This document shows positions 10,239 through 17,948 of a DNA stretch of 64,000 bases, piece after piece. The first letter of the stretch is position 1. Every line of letters starts with the position of its first letter. The notes under the pieces were generated by a model. It made no database searches, was not told the origin of the DNA, and worked only from the letters and a program-made list of their open reading frames with translations. The position numbers were made by a program, and so were the translations under genes. The stretch lies in NCBI GenBank assembly GCA_022340865.1, contig JAJDNC010000004.1, positions 1 through 64,000 of the forward strand, written 5' to 3'. This DNA is from Gemmatimonadota bacterium (GTDB lineage Bacteria > Gemmatimonadota > Gemmatimonadetes > Longimicrobiales > Gaopeijiaceae).

Positions 10239-11384
10239 GTGAAGTGGCGCCGGCGCCGGCCAGCACCGATGTTGGTCTCCATGACGCCCGAGCCACACCC
10301 CGAAACGCGGATGCGTCGGACCTTCCTTCTGGTCCTCACCGTCGGCATCTCGCTGCTCTTCCTCGTGATGATCCGGCAGTTCCTCATGGCGCTGCTCCTC
10401 GCCGCCATCTTCGCGGGACTGGTGCATCCGCTGCACGCGGTCCTGCTGCGCTGGCTCAAGGGGCGGAAGACGTGGGCGTCCCTGAGCACGCTGGTGGTCG
10501 TGGTGCTCGTCGTGTGCCTGCCCCTGCTGGCCTTCCTGGGCCTCGTGGCCACCCAGGCGGTGGAGGTGAGCCAGACGGCCGGCCCCTGGATCGAGGAACA
10601 GATCAGCCACGTGGGACAGCTGGATCAGCGCCTCAGACACGTGCCCTTCCTGGATCGGATCCCCGGACTGGAGCGGGTGCTCCCGAACAGCGAGCAGGTG
10701 GTGGCCAAGGCGGGGGAGGTCGCCTCCAGCGTCGGCAGCTTCCTGGTCCGCAACCTCGCGCAGTTCACGCGTGGAACCGTGGGCTTCTTCCTCCAGCTCT
10801 TCATCATGCTGTATGCCATGTTCTTCTTTCTCTCGGACGGAGAGGCGATCCTGCACAGGATCCTCTTCTACATCCCGCTGGCGCCGGAGGACGAGGAGCG
10901 GCTCCTGGAGAAGTTCGTCTCGGTGGCGCGCGCCACGCTCAAGGGCTCGCTCCTCATGGCCATCATCCAGGGTGTGCTGGCGGGCGCCGCCTATTGGGTG
11001 GCGGGCATTCCCGGAGCCGCCTTCTGGGGAACCGTGACGGTGGTGGGCGCCATCGTCCCGGCGGTGGGGGGAGCCATCGTCTGGGTCCCCATCGTCATCT
11101 ATCTCCTCGTCATCGGCCGCGGCGGCGCGGCCCTGGGTCTCGTCATATGGTGCGGCCTGGTCGTGAGCACCATCGACAACTTCCTGCGGCCGCAGCTGGT
11201 GGGACGCGACACGCGCATGTCGGATCTGCTGATCCTGCTCAGCACCCTGGGCGGGATCTTCCTGTTCGGCGCGGTCGGCTTCGTGGTCGGGCCCATCGTC
11301 GCGGCGCTCTTCGTCACCGTCTGGCACCTCTACGGCGAGGCGTTCGGCGAGTGGCTCCCGGGTCGGGCTCCGGAGGAGGGCTGA
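10239..11384 (+). CDS. AI-2E family transporter (UPF0118); start may be an internal ATG at ~10269 or 10281
   Basis: Multi-TM protein with family-typical LGGIFLFGAVGFVVGPIVAALFVTVW C-terminus. Confidence 0.88.
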   Translation: MKWRRRRPAPMLVSMTPEPHPETRMRRTFLLVLTVGISLLFLVMIRQFLMALLLAAIFAGLVHPLHAVLLRWLKGRKTWASLSTLVVVVLVVCLPLLAFLGLVATQAVEVSQTAGPWIEEQISHVGQLDQRLRHVPFLDRIPGLERVLPNSEQVVAKAGEVASSVGSFLVRNLAQFTRGTVGFFLQLFIMLYAMFFFLSDGEAILHRILFYIPLAPEDEERLLEKFVSVARATLKGSLLMAIIQGVLAGAAYWVAGIPGAAFWGTVTVVGAIVPAVGGAIVWVPIVIYLLVIGRGGAALGLVIWCGLVVSTIDNFLRPQLVGRDTRMSDLLILLSTLGGIFLFGAVGFVVGPIVAALFVTVWHLYGEAFGEWLPGRAPEEG

Positions 11385-11461
11385 GGAAGGTCCGCGGGAG
11401 CGCGCCAGGTCGGGCCCGTAAGCGCCGTCCCTCCGAGCCTCGACCCGCCAGCACTGCTCGC

Positions 11462-11479
11462 CGCGCAGGGAGCTGCGCG
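11462..11479. terminator. Candidate 3' hairpin between convergent genes
   Basis: Perfect 7-bp inverted repeat CGCGCAG-GGAG-CTGCGCG between convergent stops 11384(+) and 11489(-); no clear U-tract. Confidence 0.4.
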
Positions 11480-11488
11480 AACGACGGC

Positions 11489-12205
11489 TTACAACAGGTT
11501 GTGGACCGTCCGGGAGATGACGGCGAGCAGCGTCACCGCGCCGGTGCCGAGGGCGGCCGGAACGAGTCCCCATCGACCCGGGCGGGAGGCCGGAGGCCGC
11601 GTGTCGCACGTGTACACGAAGGCCGGGGGAACGTTGAAGGGCGTGAAGCGCACGGTGATGGAGGGATAGAGCGCTTTCATCGCCCAATGGCGGCTCAGGC
11701 TGTACTGATACTGGACGAAGGTCCCGCCCGGACGCAGGCTCTCGCGGCTCGCCTGGAGGACGCGGACCACCATGTCGTCGTCCATCATCCCCAGGGGCAG
11801 GCTCGAGACCACGGCGTCCACGCTCTCGATCCCCTCCTGCTCCAGAACCTCGGGAAGACGCGACGCGCAGGAGCACCGCACGATCAGCCGCGGGTCCGGG
11901 ATGCTGCGGCAGCTCTCCACGAACACGGGGTTGAGCTCCAGCGACACCAGGCGTGCGTCCGGGCGCATCCGCCGCAGGATCTCGCGGGTGACGCATCCGG
12001 TGCCCGGGCCGAGCTCGGCGATGTTGCGCGCGGATGCGAAGTCCACGCCCGCGAGAAGGCGGGCCACCAGACGCCGCGAGCTGGGCAGGACGGCCCCGGA
12101 TGTGTGCCAGTCCTTGATGTGCTGGATCAGCGTCCACTCCCGGCGGGGGGCAACGTCGACAGCCTCTCGGTCCAGGAAGCGACCGCCATCGCCTTCAGCC
12201 TGCAC
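11489..12205 (-). CDS. Class I SAM-dependent methyltransferase (phospholipid N-methyltransferase-like), 238 aa
   Basis: IAELGPGTGCVTREIL motif I; YSLSRHWAMKALYPSITVRFTPFNVPPAFVY typical of PmtA-like proteins. Confidence 0.75.
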   Translation of the reverse strand: MQAEGDGGRFLDREAVDVAPRREWTLIQHIKDWHTSGAVLPSSRRLVARLLAGVDFASARNIAELGPGTGCVTREILRRMRPDARLVSLELNPVFVESCRSIPDPRLIVRCSCASRLPEVLEQEGIESVDAVVSSLPLGMMDDDMVVRVLQASRESLRPGGTFVQYQYSLSRHWAMKALYPSITVRFTPFNVPPAFVYTCDTRPPASRPGRWGLVPAALGTGAVTLLAVISRTVHNLL

Positions 12206-12303
12206 GGAGCCTCTCCTTCAAGGGGATCTGCGCTGCCATCTCGGCCTCCATCGTTCTGTGTGATCTCGGTGACGGAGGCGACGCAGCCGCAACGGTCGGC
12301 GCG

Positions 12304-15300
12304 CTACTCCTCCCCGATCTTCGCCAGCCTCCCCTGGGGGTCCAGAAGATGATAAAGGCCCGGCACCAGGAGCAACACGATCCAGCCGGAGAGCAGGAAG
12401 CCGCCGATGACCGCGATCGCGAGCGGCTGCATGAGCTGTGAGCCGGCGCCGTAGGCCAATGCAAGCGGCAGGAGCGCGAAGCCCGTGGCGAAGATCGTCA
12501 TGGCCACAGGTCGCAGCCGCACGTGCGCAGCGTAGCGCCAGGCGTCACGCGGCAGGAGTCCGTCTCGCATCCCCAGTCGCGCACTGTTGATGACGAACAT
12601 GATGTTCTCGCCGACGATCCCCACCATCATGATCGCACCCACGTAGCTGGAGATGTTGAGGGTCTTGTCGGTGAGCAGAAGCAGCCCGAGCGATCCGACC
12701 AGCACCCCCAGGGCCGAGAGGGCCGTGACCACGGACGCGCGCCAGTCGCCGAACACGAACAGCACGAGCAGCGCGACCAGCACCACGCCGGCCATGAGCA
12801 CATAGAGCAGATCCTGGAAGGACTGCTCCTCCTGCTTGTACTGGCCGCCGTACTGGATGGACATCCCGGGACCGAGCTGCACCTCGCTCCGGATGCTGTC
12901 CTGGATCTCGCCGATCGTGCTCCCCAGGTCGCGGCCCGAGAGCCGGGCGGTCACGCCCACGTACGTCCTGAGGTTCTGGCGGTCGATCTCCGTCTCGGGC
13001 TGGCCCGTGCCGATGGTGGCGACGTCCCCGAGGGGAATCAGCGCGGTGCCGGCGCGGACGAGCAGGTCGCCCAGCGAGCCCGGGTGCTGCTCGAAGAGCC
13101 GCACGTCGTACATGCGGTCGCCCACCCGGATCTTGTCGACGACGGTTCCCAGGATGGCGGGCTCCACCGCAGCGTGGATGTCCTGGGTGGTCAGGCCGTA
13201 GCGCGCGGCTGCGTCCGGCTTCACCTGGATGTTCAATGCGGGACCCGCGATGGTGATGCCGTCGAACGCGTCCGCCGTGCCCCGCACGTGGCTCAGGATG
13301 CTCGTGATCTGCTTCGCCTTCCGCTCCAGGACGGCCGGGTCGCTGCCGAAGATCTTGATGTCGATGGGCTGCGGCTCACCACCGGTGAGGTCCCCGAGGT
13401 TGTCCTCGATGAACTGACCGAAATCGACGTGCATCGCGGGCTCCACCTGCTTGATCCGCCGCCGCAGCTCGTTGATGACCTCCTCGACGGGGCGGCGCTC
13501 GGAGCGCGGCCTCAGGTTGATCAGGTAGTCGCCCCTGTTGGGCTCGGTGATGAAGAATCCGAGCTGCGTGCCGGTGCGCCGCGAGTAGCTCATCACGGCG
13601 GGGTTCTTCATGATGATCTCGTGCTCGATCTCGTCGAGCATCTCGTTCGTGTCCGTGAGCGAGGTGCCGGGCGGAGTCCAGTAGTCGAGAACAATGGAGC
13701 CCTCGTCCATCGTGGGCAGAAAGTCCGTGCCGATGCGGCTGTAGACGAGCCAGCCGCCGCCGAGCAGCACGAGCAGCGCGACCACCGCGACGCTGCCGTG
13801 GTCGACGAACAGGTCGGTCACGCCGCGATAGGCGACGTCGGCGCGGTGCGTCACGCGGCGCCAGACGGCCCGCAGCCCACGCGGCTCGGAAGTGTCCACG
13901 AGGGGCGCACCCGAGCCCCCGTGGGCCCATCTCAGGACTGCGGTGCTATCCGCGAGCGCACTCCCTTCCCGGCGGCTCTCGCCCCCCCGGCGGATCCCTT
14001 CCAGCGCCGCGACGGCCACGGGCGCGGCCAGCACCGCGACGAAGAACGAGACGATCAGGGCCAGCGCCATCGTGAGCGCCAGCGGCTTGAAGAAGGCGCC
14101 GGTGACGCCGGGCAGGAGCGAGAACGGCAGGAAGATGATGATCGTCGACAGGCTCGAGCCCACGAGCGCCGGCCACAGCGCGTGGAGCGACGAGCGGACC
14201 GGGTAGGAATCGCCCTCCTCGATGTGCCGCTCGATGTCCTCGACCACAACGATGGCGTCGTCGGCGATGAGACCAATGGCGGCCGCGATGCCCCCCAGCG
14301 TCATCAGGTTGATGGTCTGCCCGGTCGCGGCGAGTGCCAATCCGACGATCGCGATGGTCACCGGGATCGCGGCTCCCGCCACCAGCGTCGTGCGCCAGTC
14401 CTGTAGAAAGCCGAACAGCACGAACATGGCGAGGATCACGCCGATCACGATCGCGTCCCGCGTGCCGTTGACGGCGCCGGACACGAAGCGGGCCTGGTCG
14501 TACCATGTCGTCCAGGTCACGCCGGACGGCAGCAGATCTTTCCGGCTCTTCATGAGCCGGGTGACGTCGTTCGCGATGGTGACCGTGTTGCCCGACGGCT
14601 GGCGGACGATGTTCACGAGGACGGCCGGCTGCCCGTCCGCCGTGGTGCGGACGTACGAGACCTCGTTGGCGACGTCCAGCGTTCCGAGCTGCCCGAGCGT
14701 GACCGGGGGTCCGTGGGGAACGGGCACGGCGATCTGGGCCAGCGTGTGCTCCGCGTGGACGCGGCCATTCACGAGCGTCAGGTAGAGCTCGTGGTTCTCT
14801 TCGGTCAGCCCAGCGGACAGCACGTCGTTGTCGGCGCGGATGGCATCGACCACGTCGGCGGCCGACATCCCGCGGCCCTGGAGGGCGGCCGGGCTCAGGT
14901 GGATCTGGAACTCTCGCTGGCGCCCGCCCTGGATCTGGATCTGCGACACGCCCTGGATGCCCAGGAGCGCTGGCTTGATCGTGTACTCGGCGAGGTCCCA
15001 GAGCTGTGCCTGCGTCAGGGTGTCGGACGTGAGCGCGTAGCCCTGAATCGGGAACACCGCCGTGTTCATCCACTCCACGTCGATGTGCGTGCCGGGCGGG
15101 AGATCGGGCAGGATCCGCTGCGTCTCCCCCCGGACGCGCTCCAGGGCGGTCTCCATGTCCGTGCCCCAGGCGAAGTCCGCCGACAACTCGCAGGAGCCCC
15201 GCGAGGTCGTCGAACGCACGAGAATCTCTCCCGGAACGCGCCGCACCGCCTCCTCGAGCGGGCGGGTCACGGTGGGCATCATGCGCGCCGCGGGCTCGTC

Positions 15301-15456
15301 GCCCACGTCCGCGATCACCTTCACGATGGGGAAGGTCACCGACGGATAGATCGACGCGGGCATGCGCACGGCGGTGAATGCCCCGGCCAGGACCAGTGCG
15401 ACGATCAGCCCGAAGAGCGCGGCGGGGCGGCTGCGCACCGTGTCGAAGAAGCTCAT
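12304..15456 (-). CDS. Efflux RND transporter permease subunit, 1050 aa
   Basis: MSFFDTVRSRPAALFGLIVALVLAGAFTAVRMPASIYPSVTFP... with LMTLGGIAAAIGLIADDAIVVVEDIERH. Confidence 0.95.
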   Translation of the reverse strand: MSFFDTVRSRPAALFGLIVALVLAGAFTAVRMPASIYPSVTFPIVKVIADVGDEPAARMMPTVTRPLEEAVRRVPGEILVRSTTSRGSCELSADFAWGTDMETALERVRGETQRILPDLPPGTHIDVEWMNTAVFPIQGYALTSDTLTQAQLWDLAEYTIKPALLGIQGVSQIQIQGGRQREFQIHLSPAALQGRGMSAADVVDAIRADNDVLSAGLTEENHELYLTLVNGRVHAEHTLAQIAVPVPHGPPVTLGQLGTLDVANEVSYVRTTADGQPAVLVNIVRQPSGNTVTIANDVTRLMKSRKDLLPSGVTWTTWYDQARFVSGAVNGTRDAIVIGVILAMFVLFGFLQDWRTTLVAGAAIPVTIAIVGLALAATGQTINLMTLGGIAAAIGLIADDAIVVVEDIERHIEEGDSYPVRSSLHALWPALVGSSLSTIIIFLPFSLLPGVTGAFFKPLALTMALALIVSFFVAVLAAPVAVAALEGIRRGGESRREGSALADSTAVLRWAHGGSGAPLVDTSEPRGLRAVWRRVTHRADVAYRGVTDLFVDHGSVAVVALLVLLGGGWLVYSRIGTDFLPTMDEGSIVLDYWTPPGTSLTDTNEMLDEIEHEIIMKNPAVMSYSRRTGTQLGFFITEPNRGDYLINLRPRSERRPVEEVINELRRRIKQVEPAMHVDFGQFIEDNLGDLTGGEPQPIDIKIFGSDPAVLERKAKQITSILSHVRGTADAFDGITIAGPALNIQVKPDAAARYGLTTQDIHAAVEPAILGTVVDKIRVGDRMYDVRLFEQHPGSLGDLLVRAGTALIPLGDVATIGTGQPETEIDRQNLRTYVGVTARLSGRDLGSTIGEIQDSIRSEVQLGPGMSIQYGGQYKQEEQSFQDLLYVLMAGVVLVALLVLFVFGDWRASVVTALSALGVLVGSLGLLLLTDKTLNISSYVGAIMMVGIVGENIMFVINSARLGMRDGLLPRDAWRYAAHVRLRPVAMTIFATGFALLPLALAYGAGSQLMQPLAIAVIGGFLLSGWIVLLLVPGLYHLLDPQGRLAKIGEE

Positions 15457-16475
15457 GGCTGGATGCTCACCCGGGCGCTGTCGGGCAGGCCGACCTGTCC
15501 GTCGATGATCACGAGACGCCCCACGGGGAGGGCCGGGCTCAGGATCTCTACGTGGTCGCCTTGACGGATCCCCGTCTTCACCACCACCCAGCGCGCGATG
15601 TCGGAGGAGTCCACGACGGCAACACGGCTCACGCCGCTCACATCGTCACGGAGGACTGCCGAGGGGGGCACCACGATGGCCTTCTCGTGGACCCCCGCCA
15701 CGATGGACACCGTGCCGAAGAGGCCGACGGTGAGGTCGGGGCGCGCCGGCTCGAAGTCCAGCCGCACGGGAGCACTGAGGTTGTCGCTGGACGCCGAGGG
15801 GAGGATGCCGTGGACGACGGCGTCCACCGGGTTCGTGCCCAGGGCGGGAAGATCGATGGTAGCGGGCTCGCCGGCCCGCACGGCCGCCAGATCGCCCTGC
15901 GTGACCTGGGCGTTGAAGAAGACCGTGCCCGCCTCGGCAATGGTGAGCAGGACCTCGCCGTCGTTCAGGTAGTCCCCGACCTCGGCGGCGTGTGAGAGGA
16001 CGACCCCGTCGGCGGGGGCAGGCAGCGGGCGGCGCACGAGCTGACGCTGCGCGACCTGGATGGCGCGCTCGGCGTCGGCCGAGTCCGTGGCGGTGGCGGC
16101 CGCGGCGAGCATCTCACGGGCTCCCTCGAGAGCCGCCTGGCTGTCCTTGGAGACCACCTGGGCCAAGACCTCCCCGGCCCGGACGTGGTCCCCGTCCGTG
16201 ACCGCGAGCGAGACGAGTTGGCTCGCGAACGGAGCGCGCACGCGGTCCTGCTTGAGCGCCTCGGTCCGCCCCGGGGCGGTCACGAGGACGTCGAGATCCA
16301 CCCTGCGGATCGTGTCGACGCGCACCGGAACGCCCGGGGACTGGGCTATCATCGTGGAGGCGCCTTCGGTCGCGCCACCGCCGCTGCCGCCACCGGAGCA
16401 GGCGGTGGCGAGGACTGCGAGCACGGGCACGACGCCAGCGACGAGGGAGAGGACCGTCCTTTCTTTGCGGATCAC
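15453..16475 (-). CDS. Efflux RND transporter periplasmic adaptor subunit, 340 aa
   Basis: ORF 15453..16715; GTG at 16475 overlaps the upstream stop (GTGA), giving VIRKERTVLSLVAGVVPVLAVLATACSGGG signal; overlaps the RND start by 4 bp. Confidence 0.88.
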   Translation of the reverse strand: MIRKERTVLSLVAGVVPVLAVLATACSGGGSGGGATEGASTMIAQSPGVPVRVDTIRRVDLDVLVTAPGRTEALKQDRVRAPFASQLVSLAVTDGDHVRAGEVLAQVVSKDSQAALEGAREMLAAAATATDSADAERAIQVAQRQLVRRPLPAPADGVVLSHAAEVGDYLNDGEVLLTIAEAGTVFFNAQVTQGDLAAVRAGEPATIDLPALGTNPVDAVVHGILPSASSDNLSAPVRLDFEPARPDLTVGLFGTVSIVAGVHEKAIVVPPSAVLRDDVSGVSRVAVVDSSDIARWVVVKTGIRQGDHVEILSPALPVGRLVIIDGQVGLPDSARVSIQP

Positions 16476-17755
16476 GAGTTCCCCCAGCGGTAGAGGTCGG
16501 CTTCGGCGACCCTGTAGTTGTAGACGACGTCCAGCCGGTTCTGGGCCGCCTGGGCCCAGGCGTCGTAGGCGTCGAGGACGGCCAGGGCGGTCCCCTGACC
16601 GCCACGGTAGACGCTCTCCGCCTGCAGGTAGGCGTCGCGCGCGACGGCGGCCGCCCGGTCGCGTGCCTCGTACTCCCCGTATAGGTCCTGCAACGCCGAC
16701 GCGGCGCGGGTCCATGCGAGGCGCGCCGCGCGACGCACCACGACATCTTGCTCGTGCGCCTGGTCGAGGGCCGCCCCCGCCTCCGCCACGCGTCCCCGGT
16801 AGATCCCGTGGTCCCAGAACGGGAACGAGAATGAGAGCGTCACTTCGGTGCCCCAGCCCGTGCCGTTGTTGAGCAGGGCATCGGTGTTGTTGAGCACCGG
16901 CTGGCCGCCGGCGTCGGCCTCCAGGTCCAGGTGGAGCTTGCGGCCCGCCTGGGCGGCGCGCACCCCGGCCTGGGCCGCCTGGATGTCAGACTGCGTCCGC
17001 GCGAGGTCCGGCGTGGCCAGCCACGGCTGGCCCGTCGTGTCCGCCGGTGCAGTGGGTTCGGGAAGGGGAGCGAGCCGGAGCGGCGCATCGGGAGCACGGC
17101 CCAGCGCGTCGTTCAGATCCATGCTCGCGGAGTGCAGCTCCCGCGTCAGGCTGGCGATGTCCGCCTCGGCCGTGGCCACGCGCTGCTGTGTCTGGAGGAG
17201 ATCGGCGCCCACACCCTCGCCCGACGCCTGCCGACTCTGGACCACGGTGAGATACGTGCGCAGCCGCTCGAGCGCACGCTCGCTGAACGCCAGGCCGTCC
17301 TGGGTCCGCAGCACGAGGTCGTAGTCGGTGCGGACGGCGTAGTCGACATCGCGGACCGCCATGCGATAGCCCGCCTGGAGCGCCTGCGCCTCCGCCTCCG
17401 TCTGGTCTCGGGCGGCACGCAGCTCACCTCCCTGGTACAGGGGCGCGCGCATCACGACCCCCAGGAAGGCATCGCTGCTGGCGTACGCCACCGGGGCTCC
17501 GCCGTGCACGTCGCCGTCCACGGAGAGCATCGGGTAGAGGGCGCCGTGCGCTTGCCGAGCCCGCGCCAGGGCACCCTGGACCTGGAGGTTGGCCACCGGC
17601 AGCCGGGCGTTGGCGTGCCGCGCCTCCACCAGGGCCGCTTCGAGGGTCAGCGGCGTAACGCTGTCGGCGGGCGCCTGTGCGAGGAGGGGCCCCGGCCCCA
17701 CGATGGCGAGGAGGAGCGCCGGTGCCACCAGCCATCCCGCAATGCGTTGTCTCAT
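16472..17755 (-). CDS. TolC family protein
   Basis: ORF 16472..17875; likely start MRQRIAGWLVAPALLLAIVGPGPLLAQ at 17755 (signal peptide). Confidence 0.88.
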   Translation of the reverse strand: MRQRIAGWLVAPALLLAIVGPGPLLAQAPADSVTPLTLEAALVEARHANARLPVANLQVQGALARARQAHGALYPMLSVDGDVHGGAPVAYASSDAFLGVVMRAPLYQGGELRAARDQTEAEAQALQAGYRMAVRDVDYAVRTDYDLVLRTQDGLAFSERALERLRTYLTVVQSRQASGEGVGADLLQTQQRVATAEADIASLTRELHSASMDLNDALGRAPDAPLRLAPLPEPTAPADTTGQPWLATPDLARTQSDIQAAQAGVRAAQAGRKLHLDLEADAGGQPVLNNTDALLNNGTGWGTEVTLSFSFPFWDHGIYRGRVAEAGAALDQAHEQDVVVRRAARLAWTRAASALQDLYGEYEARDRAAAVARDAYLQAESVYRGGQGTALAVLDAYDAWAQAAQNRLDVVYNYRVAEADLYRWGNS

Positions 17756-17800
17756 ACCTGTCCCCCCACCGCGAGTGGCGGCGACCGAAACCAAAGTCTT

Positions 17801-17811
17801 GAATGATAATC
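17801..17811. promoter_or_regulatory. AT-rich motif GAATGATAATC (possible Fur half-site or -10 region) upstream of TolC/MFP/RND operon 2
   Basis: 10-mer GAATGATAAT is identical to the core of the Fur-like box at 49472-49490; lies about 45 nt upstream of the ATG at 17755. Confidence 0.35.
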
Positions 17812-17883
17812 CCCGCTTCCTGACGCTTGCCTTACAGGAGGGGCGGCCTCCGGGACCCCCGGCTCCGGCGCCCACACGCAGAA

Positions 17884-17919
17884 CGCGGGCCCGGCATGCC
17901 GAAGCACGCCGGGCCCGCG
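17884..17919 (-). terminator. Strong intrinsic-terminator-like hairpin with cUUCGg tetraloop
   Basis: CGCGGGCCCGGC / GCCGGGCCCGCG perfect 12-bp stem extended by GTGC-TTCG-GCAT on the minus strand, followed by TTCT; directly 3' of the gene ending at 17949. Confidence 0.75.
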
Positions 17920-17948
17920 AATGGCATCACCCGACCGCGCGTCCTACC

